Assembly (NCBI GenBank): GCA_003252385.1
Contig: QKEH01000011.1
Span: forward strand, 62,001 to 126,000
Source: Bacteroidota bacterium
GTDB lineage: Bacteria > Bacteroidota > Bacteroidia > Bacteroidales > UBA10428
Direction of reading: 5' to 3'
Length of the DNA: 64,000 nucleotides
Shown: in pieces, positions 33,506 to 42,291 of the stretch
How the letters are laid out: every line of letters begins with the position of its first letter
Position numbering within the stretch: the stretch's first letter is position 1
The notes under the pieces: model-generated
The model's input: only the letters and a program-made list of their open reading frames with translations
Told to the model about the DNA's origin: nothing
Database searches by the model: none
Position numbers and translations under genes: made by a program

Positions 33506-35887
33506 TCAGAGCCAGTGCCGGCTGGGTAATGGATACCGAGGTTTGCGCCTGGCATTAAACTGATCGGTAACCGTTACAAAATACGAACCAATGGCCACAT
33601 CGGGGAGTGTAGGAGAGTTTCCACCTACCGGAGAACCTCCCGAATTCGCCCATGCATAGCTATAGGGGCCGGTACCTCCACTGGTGGCTACCGTGGCCGA
33701 TCCGGTAGAACTACCGTTACAATCGACATTGGTTTTGTTGGAAATGTAGGCAATGAATAGGCTGAGGTCAGCTACCACTATGGTGGTATCTCCCTTACAA
33801 CCTAAACCATCGGTAACGGTAACCGTGTACGAGCCGCCGGGTATGGTGGTCAAATCTTCGCCGCTCGACCAGGCATAGGTATTGGTTACTGGGTTGTTAC
33901 CTCCGCTTACACTCAGGTTGATAGCGCCGTTGTTTAACCCTCCTGAAGCATCGGTTACCAACGAACCGGCAAAACTAAAAGAGTCGGGTTGGGCAATGAT
34001 GGAGGTGTCGCGGTCGGTACAGCCGTTGTCGTCGGTAACCGTAACGCTGTATGTTCCGGTGGAAAGGGTGGTTTGATCTTCACTGGAGGTATTCACTCCC
34101 GATCCGGCAATGGCTTCCCAGGAATAGCCGTAGGCACCGGTGTGGGTCCCTCCGGACACCGTTAGGTTGACGCCTCCGTTCCCGCTGGAGCCGTTGTCGG
34201 GGTGGCAACTTACATTTTGCACCACTTTGGCAATGGAAATCGCTGCGGGTTGGGTCAAATCGATGGAGGTGGAGGCTGTTACCGCACGGCTGTCGGTTAT
34301 GGTTACCGAATAGGTGCCCGCGGGCAGGTTGGTGGCCAGCGAGTCGTTGCTGGTGGTTACGTTTCCGCTCCAGGCATAGGTATAGGGTCCCACTCCAAAA
34401 TACGGAGTGGCAATGAGCTGTCCTGTGGCGGCGCCATGGCATTCAAGTTCGGTAACCTTGGAGAACACCGCATTCATGGGGTAGTAGTAGGAAGCAATAA
34501 AGCCGTTGTAGGTACCGGTGCTGTTGGTAAAGGTATTGGTGCCAATATTAATACTGTTGGAGGCATAATAACCGGTGATTACGGTATTCCCGTTGGCCAG
34601 AAAATCGATGGCCTGACCCTGTTCCTCGCCTGTACCGCCAATGCTTTGGGCTCCAATCTCCTTGCCGTTGGTGTTGAAGATGGCAAACCCAGTATTGATA
34701 TCGCTAATGCCCGAAGTAGTCAGGGTATCCTGATTAAAGATAACCTCCCCGGCCACGTTGCCGCAAAACTGGATCAGGTTCTCGGTTTGAACCAATCCAT
34801 AGCCGTTATCGTTTCCGGTATCGCCTTTCCGGAAAGCCCACTGCAGGGTGCCCTGCTTGTTGTACTTGGCAATAATCAGATCCGAACCGCCGATGTTGGG
34901 CAGTACGGCACTCCGCAGCGTGGCAGTACTGTCAAAGGTAATGGCAGCTTCGCCTTTTCCGGCCAGATAAATGTTTCCGTACTTGTCCTGAATCGAAGAA
35001 TTCACATGGTCGTTTCCAGTACCCCCTGCCTTACGTGCCCATTGAAAATCGAGATTATTATTCACTTTAACTACAATCATATCGGAGGTGTTGGCCACGG
35101 TGCCGGTTATGGAATGGGTGGCGTCAAAGCGCACGGTGCCATAGAGGCTGCCACTCACGTAGTAGCCATTATCGTTCGAAAGGTTGATATTCTTAAGCAC
35201 CGCATTCTGCACGGTGGTAGTATACACGGCTGTATCAAGTATAACCCCCGACACGTTGGCGGTAGCCAGAAAAAGATCCTTGTTGTTGCTGCGTACCGGA
35301 AGGGTTACCGGGCCATTCAAATCGGTATATACAATCTGAGCCTTAAACATGGCAATAATTACGAAACGGTTATTCACCGCATCGAAAAGCACTTCTTTAA
35401 TACGTTCTACATCGTTGCCTCCAAATATCTTAGTATGGCTTTGGTAAACCCCGTTCAGGTTGTAGGTGGCAATAAATGAATCCCAGTTGTTATCATTGGG
35501 GATAGAAACCGTAGGGGTAAAATACAAGAGAGTACTTTGAAAGTTCCCGGCAACGTAGAGATTGTTCCCGTTTAGCATGAGTGAAGCCACTTCGTCGTCA
35601 GCATTCCCCCCAATGGACACCAGCCATTGCAGAACGCCCAGGTTGTTAAATTTGGCAATGAAAACATCCAGGCCACCGGCATTCGTAACACTGCGCGAAC
35701 CAATGGTCAGGGTAGCTCCGGCGTAGGTGCCTGTTACATAGGTATTGTTGTTGGCATCCGAAATGATATCCACAGGAAGTACCGCTCCGGCACATTCCAT
35801 ATGTTGTGACCAGTTCCAACCCTGGCCGAATGCAGGTACCAGCCCGAGAAGTAGGAGGAGATTTAGCGCTATTCTTTTCATCATCAA
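33506..35887 (-). CDS. N-terminal part of SprB-repeat T9SS protein (SBBP-like propeller), frameshifted
   Basis: 793 codons: signal peptide (MMMKRIALNLLLLLGLVPAF), then ~430 residues of SBBP-like beta-propeller repeats. The blades carry motifs such as DVFIAKFNNLGVLQWLVSIGGNADD, split here as DVFIAKFNN and GVLQWLVSIGG, with ITGTYAG/VAGNFQ edges. Four SprB repeats follow. In repeat 4 the frame is lost after YFVTVTDQFN and ends 16 residues later in unrelated sequence. One extra base in the GCATTAAA tract at ~33553-33560 would restore a 1,428-residue protein with 11 SprB repeats and the C-terminal sorting domain in 31602-33452. The gene is a surface adhesin or motility-type cargo, either mutated or carrying a sequence error. 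Confidence 0.8.
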   Translation of the reverse strand: MMMKRIALNLLLLLGLVPAFGQGWNWSQHMECAGAVLPVDIISDANNNTYVTGTYAGATLTIGSRSVTNAGGLDVFIAKFNNLGVLQWLVSIGGNADDEVASLMLNGNNLYVAGNFQSTLLYFTPTVSIPNDNNWDSFIATYNLNGVYQSHTKIFGGNDVERIKEVLFDAVNNRFVIIAMFKAQIVYTDLNGPVTLPVRSNNKDLFLATANVSGVILDTAVYTTTVQNAVLKNINLSNDNGYYVSGSLYGTVRFDATHSITGTVANTSDMIVVKVNNNLDFQWARKAGGTGNDHVNSSIQDKYGNIYLAGKGEAAITFDSTATLRSAVLPNIGGSDLIIAKYNKQGTLQWAFRKGDTGNDNGYGLVQTENLIQFCGNVAGEVIFNQDTLTTSGISDINTGFAIFNTNGKEIGAQSIGGTGEEQGQAIDFLANGNTVITGYYASNSINIGTNTFTNSTGTYNGFIASYYYPMNAVFSKVTELECHGAATGQLIATPYFGVGPYTYAWSGNVTTSNDSLATNLPAGTYSVTITDSRAVTASTSIDLTQPAAISIAKVVQNVSCHPDNGSSGNGGVNLTVSGGTHTGAYGYSWEAIAGSGVNTSSEDQTTLSTGTYSVTVTDDNGCTDRDTSIIAQPDSFSFAGSLVTDASGGLNNGAINLSVSGGNNPVTNTYAWSSGEDLTTIPGGSYTVTVTDGLGCKGDTTIVVADLSLFIAYISNKTNVDCNGSSTGSATVATSGGTGPYSYAWANSGGSPVGGNSPTLPDVAIGSYFVTVTDQFNARRKPRYPLPSRHWL

Positions 35888-36108
35888 TAGATTTTCTATG
35901 CGGTTCTGTGTGGTATTTTTTTCAGATAACGTGCAGCTATACCCATTGGTGGGCTGCCATAGTTAGTGAATAGAATTCTTCCGGAATGGGTTTAAAATTC
36001 TTTTCAACAGGTTATCTGACTTGCAATACCACGTAAAATTACGGATATTGTGAGTAACCGGAGGTTTACTTATTAACAACCCAACGGTAAGAATTACAAT
36101 CGTATACC

Positions 36109-37056
36109 ATGATTAATTTACAAAAAATTTGCGTTATTCATACCTATTTAGGAAACTGGCCCAACTGGATTCGTCATTTTTTACTCAGCTGTGAAGCAAA
36201 TACCAGTCTGCATTTTTTACTGGTGGCCGACCACGAGCTTCCCTGTGCCCCTCCTGCCAATGTGCATTTGCTGCGGCTGTCCAAGGCTGAATTGTCGGCT
36301 CGTATTCATCAGCGGTTGCAGATTCAAAATACCCTGATAAGCGCCTATAAATTGTGCGATTTTAAACCCTGCTACGGCGCGCTTTTTAAGGAATACCTCG
36401 AAGGCTTCGATTTTTGGGCTCCTGCCGACAACGACCTGATTTTTGGCAACCTGCGCAACTACCTTACCGTTGATGTGCTCAGGCACTTCGACATCATCAG
36501 TTTCAACCGGGGATTCATTTCCGGAGCTTTTACGCTGTACCGCAACACGGATTACATCAACACGCTCTACACCCGCATACACCGCTATCGTGCATTGCTC
36601 GAAAAACCGGAATATATGGGTCTGGATGAAAAGATACACCGAAATGAATTACAGGGCTTTTCATGGCACAAGTTGATGTACTATACCAGGTTTGTTTTGC
36701 AGGAAAACCGGTTCTTTTCCCCTCGCAAAAGCTGGCGGTACGACTTTCAGTGGTGGTATAAGAAGCTGCGCTACTCCGCAGAGGAAGCGCTCGACCTCAC
36801 AGAGGTGGTATGGCAGCAACAAGCCGCGGGTGTGCTTCGCGCCCATTTTGCCGACTGGCTGTATTCCGATGCCTGGTTTCATCGGCAGGGGCATTCCTCC
36901 TGGGAGGTGCGCTGGGGTTCCGGCGGTTTGGCCTGGCAAAACCATGAACCGGCCGGCTTCCATTTTCTGAATTCGAAGAAAAAAACAAGCTTTTCGGTAT
37001 CTTTACCCTCGGAAACTGGATTTATCATCACAGAAAAAGGCATTCTTCCGACATGA
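36109..37056 (+). CDS. DUF6625 family glycosyltransferase-like protein 1
   Basis: A 315-residue soluble protein, first of three tandem paralogues. Family features are KICVIHTYLGNWPNWIRHFLLSC at the start, AYKLCDFKPCYGALF, and the acidic DxD-type motif APADNDLIFGNL (Asp-Asn-Asp), which in GT-A glycosyltransferases binds the metal-nucleotide sugar; the later FNRGFISGAFTLYRN and the C-terminal FHFLNSKKK are shared. DUF6625 proteins are found in polysaccharide and surface-glycan loci and are taken to be glycosyltransferases, but no reaction is proven. The next gene overlaps by ATGA (37053-37056), so translation is coupled. No signal peptide or membrane segment. Confidence 0.82.
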   Translation: MINLQKICVIHTYLGNWPNWIRHFLLSCEANTSLHFLLVADHELPCAPPANVHLLRLSKAELSARIHQRLQIQNTLISAYKLCDFKPCYGALFKEYLEGFDFWAPADNDLIFGNLRNYLTVDVLRHFDIISFNRGFISGAFTLYRNTDYINTLYTRIHRYRALLEKPEYMGLDEKIHRNELQGFSWHKLMYYTRFVLQENRFFSPRKSWRYDFQWWYKKLRYSAEEALDLTEVVWQQQAAGVLRAHFADWLYSDAWFHRQGHSSWEVRWGSGGLAWQNHEPAGFHFLNSKKKTSFSVSLPSETGFIITEKGILPT

Positions 37057-38000
37057 AAACCCGTGTTGCCCTGGTAATACCCTACTTCGGAAAACAACCC
37101 GCCTGGTTCGAATATTACATCCGCAGCTGCGGATCGAATCCGCAGTTGGATTGGCTGTTCTTTACGGACTGTCTTCAAACCACTCAGCAGTTTCGCAACT
37201 TGAAGTTCATCCCTTTTACTCTCAGACAGTTTAACGAACTGGCAACCGCTCAGCTGGGTTTTCCGGTACAGATTGAGCATTCCTACAAGCTTTGCGATCT
37301 GAAACCGGCGTATGGCGAAATTTTTGAATCTTATCTGGAGGGATACGACTTTTGGGGCTACGGAGATATCGATTTGATATATGGCAGGATTCTTAGTTTT
37401 TTGCCCGAAAACTGGTATCAACACTACGATGTATTGTCGAATCACCGGAATTTCATTCCCGGCCATTTGTGCCTGCTCAGAAATCATCCGGATATAATCC
37501 GACTGTACCGCAAGGTTCCCGGTTACCAGCGTATTTTTCAATCGGCTGCGTACTGGGGCTTCGATGAGGTGATTCAGCCGGTTCGCCAAAAGACTCATGG
37601 TATCTGGATGGAGTTCTACAAGAATTTGAACCGCTACCATCACCTGGTGTATAGCCGACTGCGGTGTTTCGTGCGGAAGTACTTTCCAAAGAAGAATACG
37701 CCTGACCCTCCAGCACAAAGGCAGGTTAAAGATTTTACCACCCTGGTATTTAACCTGGAAAATCAGGGAGCGATACGTGCTCACTTCAAGACCAACTACA
37801 GCTGCGACCTGATGCTGCGACGCAAAGGGTATCGGCGCTGGCTGGCCCGTTGGAACGAAGGCAGGTGCCACGATTGTACGCGCAACAAAGAAGTGATGTA
37901 CTTTCATTTTATGCTGGCCAAAAAAAGAAAAGGCTATCAACAGGCAGCACCAATGCTTCCGAATGCTTCCTTTACCTTAACAGAAACCCGAATCGGATGA
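37053..38000 (+). CDS. DUF6625 family glycosyltransferase-like protein 2
   Basis: A 315-residue paralogue of the flanking genes. It opens with VALVIPYFGKQPAWFEYYIRSC, shares SYKLCDLKPAYGEIF and has the canonical acidic motif GYGDIDLIYGRI (Asp-Ile-Asp). NHRNFIPGHLCLLRNHPDII parallels the conserved segment of copies 1 and 3. It overlaps the previous gene by four bases (ATGA at 37053-37056) and the next by four (37997-38000). Copies 2 and 3 are more alike (GY-DIDLI, IPYFG) than either is to copy 1, suggesting two duplication steps. Substrate unknown. Confidence 0.85.
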   Translation: MKTRVALVIPYFGKQPAWFEYYIRSCGSNPQLDWLFFTDCLQTTQQFRNLKFIPFTLRQFNELATAQLGFPVQIEHSYKLCDLKPAYGEIFESYLEGYDFWGYGDIDLIYGRILSFLPENWYQHYDVLSNHRNFIPGHLCLLRNHPDIIRLYRKVPGYQRIFQSAAYWGFDEVIQPVRQKTHGIWMEFYKNLNRYHHLVYSRLRCFVRKYFPKKNTPDPPAQRQVKDFTTLVFNLENQGAIRAHFKTNYSCDLMLRRKGYRRWLARWNEGRCHDCTRNKEVMYFHFMLAKKRKGYQQAAPMLPNASFTLTETRIG

Positions 38001-38881
38001 GAGCGGCCTTTCTGATTCCCTATTTTGGAACCACACCAACCTGGATGCTCTATTTTCTGGAAAGTTGCCGCCACAATCCCCGTTTTACCTGGATACTCTA
38101 TGGAAACCTCCAGCTACAGTCACAGCCGCCGGAAAATGTGGTGGTGGTGCCTGCCACTATCGACGATTTCGTCCAGCGGGTTCGTCACCGGCTGAAGCTG
38201 GCCATTGAGTTGCCCTTTCCCTACAAGCTCTGCGATTTCAGAGCGTGTTATGGCGAGATATTTCAGGATCTTCTAAGCGAATATTCGTATTGGGGCTATT
38301 GCGATATCGATCTGATATTTGGGGACATCGCTCATTTTATAGATAGCAACACATGGAAGAATTACGACATTCTTTCCACCAAAAGCCACTACGTAACGGG
38401 TCATTTTTGTTTGTTCCGTAACCGTCCGGATATCAATGCTCTGTTTCGCCGCATCCGGCATTGGGAACAGATTCTTTCTGATACCCAACGCCATTATGCC
38501 ATAGATGAGCGCAGCAATCTCACCGGGAATTGGCTCCATGGCCGGACTCGTACCATGACCGATCGTCTGAAACGAAGGGTATACTACCGTTTGTACCAGC
38601 GGGGTATTTTTACTTTCGATCTTACCCAGGTGTTGCAGCGGGAAAACCGGAAAGGTACTCTCCGGTTGGGGTGCATCCCCCATGTAAAATCGGATCGATA
38701 TTTTGAAAAGGAGGGGCTAACCCAGTGGGAGGTGATCTGGCGGGAAGGTACCCTGATGTACCAACAGGAAGAGTTGCTCTACTTTCATTTTCTGAAATCC
38801 AAAGGACGGTATACGCAACTACCTGGCAGCCATCCGGGGGCTTCCTTCGCAATTCGCCCCCATGGAATAGAACCGTACTAA
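37997..38881 (+). CDS. DUF6625 family glycosyltransferase-like protein 3
   Basis: About 294 residues. The start at 37997 overlaps the previous stop (ATGA) and gives MRAAFLIPYFGTTPTWMLYF, matching copy 2; the frame extends 49 codons upstream but that part is a shadow. It has PYKLCDFRACYGEIF, the DxD motif GYCDIDLIFGDI, the KSHYVTGHFCLFRN segment and the C-terminal YFHFLKSK. Its stop overlaps the stop of the convergent sulfotransferase by four bases (38878-38881). The three genes form one translationally coupled operon, so their products probably act in sequence on one glycan. Confidence 0.85.
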   Translation: MRAAFLIPYFGTTPTWMLYFLESCRHNPRFTWILYGNLQLQSQPPENVVVVPATIDDFVQRVRHRLKLAIELPFPYKLCDFRACYGEIFQDLLSEYSYWGYCDIDLIFGDIAHFIDSNTWKNYDILSTKSHYVTGHFCLFRNRPDINALFRRIRHWEQILSDTQRHYAIDERSNLTGNWLHGRTRTMTDRLKRRVYYRLYQRGIFTFDLTQVLQRENRKGTLRLGCIPHVKSDRYFEKEGLTQWEVIWREGTLMYQQEELLYFHFLKSKGRYTQLPGSHPGASFAIRPHGIEPY

Positions 38882-39750
38882 CTGCTGAAACGGTAGTGTT
38901 GCAAGAAGTCGTAGTGGCTAAGCTCCTCTTCCACCATGCGGATCAAAGCCGGAGACCAGCCCACCCTATGGCGGCTTTTGTTGGGCTCGTCGTACACAAT
39001 GGATGCACACCGGTTCAGATAGCCGTCAGGGAGATCCAGTTCCAGAAAATGAAGTAGGCGCGTCAGCTCCGCCCTGGGGTTGTCGATAAACCGTTCGTGG
39101 TCGATATCGATCATAGAATAGGTGCCTTCCTGTTTCAACCTGCGGACTATCCCGGCCTTTCGAAAAAAAGTATCGATATAAGGAAGCAACTCCAGATAGC
39201 CCACGGGAGTTCCCTGCAAGTGGGCAGCACGGTTTCGCAAGCAGGTGGTACTGATCACATCGAAGGGATTGCGGGTAACATGCACCAGAAAGACAGGTAA
39301 TTTCAACCTCCGGGCGAGTTGGTGGAGGGGCTGTGAATTTTGCAGAAGGGTCATGGTGGTGTAGCCCCCGAATTTGTCGCCGACCACTTGCAACTGGTGG
39401 TAAGTACCCTGCGAACTGCCGGGCACCCGGTAGGAATATCCTGTCCAGGTATCTTCGTACTTGCGGGTAAACTGGCGAGCATTGCGAACGAGGCTGTATA
39501 GGATCTGCCACCGTTTGAAACCAAAGCGCAGGTAAAAAAACATACCCCATTCCATGGCAATCATACAATTGGGGTGTGCATTGAGCAATGCACCTATCAG
39601 GCTGTGTCCGCTGCGCGGATAGCCTACAAAAAGACAGAATGAGCGTACCGAACGATACCGGCTCCGAAACAACCCACCCAGAACGAGAGATCGGACATAC
39701 AAGCCATACACCCGCATGCGCACGGCCAACAGGTGTTGCACTCTACCCAT
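38878..39750 (-). CDS. Sulfotransferase family protein
   Basis: A 290-residue PAPS-dependent sulfotransferase-like protein. The 5'-phosphosulfate loop is LFVGYPRSGHSLIGALLNAH (the PRSGHS P-loop-like motif), and the 3'-phosphate-binding segment is VFLVHVTRNPFDVISTTCLR (Arg and Ser positions). ERFIDNPRAELTRLLHFLEL fits the family's C-terminal part. It converges on the DUF6625 operon, with stop codons overlapping by four bases, and no terminator fits between. Inference: it sulfates the glycan built by those enzymes, but carbohydrate versus protein or lipid substrate cannot be decided from sequence. Confidence 0.85.
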   Translation of the reverse strand: MGRVQHLLAVRMRVYGLYVRSLVLGGLFRSRYRSVRSFCLFVGYPRSGHSLIGALLNAHPNCMIAMEWGMFFYLRFGFKRWQILYSLVRNARQFTRKYEDTWTGYSYRVPGSSQGTYHQLQVVGDKFGGYTTMTLLQNSQPLHQLARRLKLPVFLVHVTRNPFDVISTTCLRNRAAHLQGTPVGYLELLPYIDTFFRKAGIVRRLKQEGTYSMIDIDHERFIDNPRAELTRLLHFLELDLPDGYLNRCASIVYDEPNKSRHRVGWSPALIRMVEEELSHYDFLQHYRFSS

Positions 39751-39928
39751 GCTTTTCTAGTTGTTGGTGATTCATGCTCCTCATTAATAGTATCATACTT
39801 CAAAATGGGCAAGTGCTGCTTTAACATGAGACACTTCCTGGCTCCAGGTTGTGTAAATAGGCAGAGGCGAATTTCGGGGTTGCGTCCATACTTTTGTTTT
39901 CTATTGAAGGTGGTTTTTATGCACTCCC

Positions 39929-40624
39929 TCAATGAGCCAATTCGCTTTTCCGGAATACATAGGATAAACCATATCGTTCGGCTTCGGCACGTTTTTGTTC
40001 GTCCGCAAGTTGCTCGAAATTGGACTCCACCTCGTTCCATATTTGCAGAATAATGGCATCGGCATCCTTCCGCATCCCGGCAAGATGTTCCTGCGAACGA
40101 TGGTAGTTCTTTTGCAGGGTTTTCTGAAATTTGTAGGCATCCAGAAATTGCTCGTAGCGCACCCGTACCACGGCAATGGTAGGATTGGTAATCGGGCTGA
40201 GTGCCTTGGCACGCCGCATATCTTCCCCATGAATTAATTTTTCGCCCCACTTAATCACGTCGGCTTCGGAATTGAGCGAGGGAAGTTTTTGGCTGTCGCT
40301 GTGAATACCAAAATACGAACGTTCGTTGTCGGGCAGATCGCCTCGCATAATGGCCAGATTAACTACCTGTATAAAATGGGAAATATACAATTTGGCTTTT
40401 TTCAGCACGCGCAAATACTCCTTATTGCGTTCCACCTGCTGCCGGTGCGCCTGACGGGTTTCGGCCATGGCTTTCTCAAATTGCCCCAAAAAGCTTTGCG
40501 TTTTCTGAAATGCATTCTGCGAATAGGCCAGCTTGAATGGAGGAAGTTCTTTACCTAAATCGAAAGCTTTGCGAAGGGCTTTCATTCGGGCAGCATCGGT
40601 ATTGGGTAAGCGGCGATAGGGCAT
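39929..40624 (-). CDS. Conserved hypothetical helical protein
   Basis: A 231-residue soluble protein, almost entirely helical and rich in charged residues. It has likely coiled-coil stretches around 30-85 (SFLGQFEKAMAETRQAHRQQ) and 160-215 (YKFQKTLQKNYHRSQEHL). The C-terminal part, VESNFEQLADEQKRAEAERYG, also reads as a long helix. No signal peptide, membrane helix or metal motif is seen. I recognise the type only as an uncharacterised Bacteroidota protein. It is a single gene between the sulfotransferase (180 bp, no gene seen in between) and the divergent aminopeptidase. Confidence 0.7.
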   Translation of the reverse strand: MPYRRLPNTDAARMKALRKAFDLGKELPPFKLAYSQNAFQKTQSFLGQFEKAMAETRQAHRQQVERNKEYLRVLKKAKLYISHFIQVVNLAIMRGDLPDNERSYFGIHSDSQKLPSLNSEADVIKWGEKLIHGEDMRRAKALSPITNPTIAVVRVRYEQFLDAYKFQKTLQKNYHRSQEHLAGMRKDADAIILQIWNEVESNFEQLADEQKRAEAERYGLSYVFRKSELAH

Positions 40625-40808
40625 AGCAAATACCTGTTAGTTAGGGTAATGAATCGGGCTGTTGGATACGAATATACAAATCATTACCAACACAGCAAGG
40701 TATTCGTATTTTATTTTATTCACTATACTTCTCTATTCTTGATATTTAGTAGGCTTCCCGCTAAGGTTTATCCACGAAAATGCAGCAATTTTAAGGCGAA
40801 GAAAAACA

Positions 40809-42212
40809 ATGGAACCCAGCATGTATCAGGAACGGCGACGCGAGTTATTACGGAAAATTCCTTCGGGGCTTGTACTCCTGGCTGCCAATTATCCGGCACC
40901 CAGAAATTATGCCGCTGCCTGCTATCCCTTCCGGCAGGACAGCACCTTCTTATATTACACAGGAATAAAAAGGCCCGCCTGCTACCTGGTATTGGATACG
41001 CAAAGTGGCCAGGAATTTCTGGCAGGGGAGGAGGCCGGTCCGGAGGACATCATCTGGTCGGGATCAACGCCCGGTTTAGCTGAACTGGCAGAACAGGCTG
41101 GTATTGGGCATATCCTTTCACTTGGGGACTTGCAGGATACCGTACGCCGGGTGATTCAGTCGGGGGGTACGGTGCACTACCTGGATCCTTACAGTGGCGA
41201 ACGTAAGCTAAGGCTCTCCGAAATGGTGGACATTCCGGTGGCTCAATTGGCAAGCAGGGCTTCGCAGCTGCTCGCACAGGCGGTTATTGAACAACGCCAG
41301 ATTAAAACCCGCGAAGAACTGTTGGAAATAGAACAGGCCTTAAACAAGGCTACCGGTCCCATGCACCGTCTGGCTATGCAATTGGCACAACCGGGACGTT
41401 ACGAATACGAACTGGTAGCAGCCATGCAGTCACGGGTTGCCGCGCAACAGATGCAATGGGCCTATCCGCCTATTTGTTCGATCCGGGGTGAGGTATTGCA
41501 CAACGAAACCCATACAAATTGCCTGCAAGAGGGACAACTCCTGCTGGTTGATGCCGGAGCGGAGAGCCCGTTGGGTTATGCTTCCGATATCACACGTACC
41601 ACCCCTGTTGGGGGGCGTTTCAGTATGCTGCAGCGCGAAATCTATGAAATTGTACTCCGGGCCCAGCAAACGGCTATGGAGGCTATTGCCCCGGGCATAC
41701 CATTTCGAGATGCGCATTTCCGTGCTGCACGGGCACTCACCGAAGGACTTATTCAACTGGGTTTGATGAAAGGTTCGGCAGATGAGGCAGTGGGAGCAGG
41801 GGCTCATACCCTGTTCTTTATGCACGGAATTGGCCACATGATGGGACTGGATGTACACGACATGGAAGATTTGGGCACCCATCGGGTGGGCTTCGATCGC
41901 GAGGTGCAGCCCGTTGCCCAGTTCGGAACAGCCAACCTGCGTTTGGGTAAACGCTTGGAAACCGGGTATGTGGTAACCGTGGAACCCGGTATCTATTTCA
42001 ATCCGGTACTCATCAACCAATGGCAGGCCGAACGCAAATGGGAGGCTTTTATCAATTACTCAAAACTTTCTCGTTACGAAGGTTTTGGGGGCATACGTAT
42101 TGAAGACAATGTAACGGTTACCCCAACGGGGCATAAGTTGTTGGGCCATCCCATCCCAAAAACCATCGCTGACATAGAACGCATGGTTCAGGAAGCCGGC
42201 GAAAAAAAGTGA
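40809..42212 (+). CDS. Xaa-Pro aminopeptidase (aminopeptidase P, M24B)
   Basis: A 467-residue dinuclear-metal peptidase that removes N-terminal residues before proline. The N-terminal creatinase-like domain (1-170; YPFRQDSTFLYYTGI) is followed by the pita-bread fold. The metal ligands are visible: Asp in LLVDAGAE and Asp in ASDITRT, His in HGIGHMMGLDVHD, Glu in VVTVEPGIY and Glu in GGIRIEDNV. Length matches the family. It is 79 bp upstream of the response-regulator phosphatase gene but functionally unrelated. Confidence 0.93.
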   Translation: MEPSMYQERRRELLRKIPSGLVLLAANYPAPRNYAAACYPFRQDSTFLYYTGIKRPACYLVLDTQSGQEFLAGEEAGPEDIIWSGSTPGLAELAEQAGIGHILSLGDLQDTVRRVIQSGGTVHYLDPYSGERKLRLSEMVDIPVAQLASRASQLLAQAVIEQRQIKTREELLEIEQALNKATGPMHRLAMQLAQPGRYEYELVAAMQSRVAAQQMQWAYPPICSIRGEVLHNETHTNCLQEGQLLLVDAGAESPLGYASDITRTTPVGGRFSMLQREIYEIVLRAQQTAMEAIAPGIPFRDAHFRAARALTEGLIQLGLMKGSADEAVGAGAHTLFFMHGIGHMMGLDVHDMEDLGTHRVGFDREVQPVAQFGTANLRLGKRLETGYVVTVEPGIYFNPVLINQWQAERKWEAFINYSKLSRYEGFGGIRIEDNVTVTPTGHKLLGHPIPKTIADIERMVQEAGEKK

Positions 42213-42291
42213 ATGAAATCCTGAGTGCGTTGCGGTGGATTCACTATTTTTTCACTAATTTCAGGGAGCATGTTTTCGGAAGAAATGGCCT

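Noticed and set aside
33553-33560. Programmed frameshift in the SprB-repeat gene
   Set aside because: There is no internal Shine-Dalgarno, slippery heptamer or stem-loop of the usual type, so mutation, phase variation or sequence error is more likely.
34202-35479. 425-codon open frame antisense to the SprB-repeat gene
   Set aside because: It is a shadow of a Gly/Thr/Val-rich repeat gene; no signal, domain or start context, while the opposite strand encodes clear propeller repeats.
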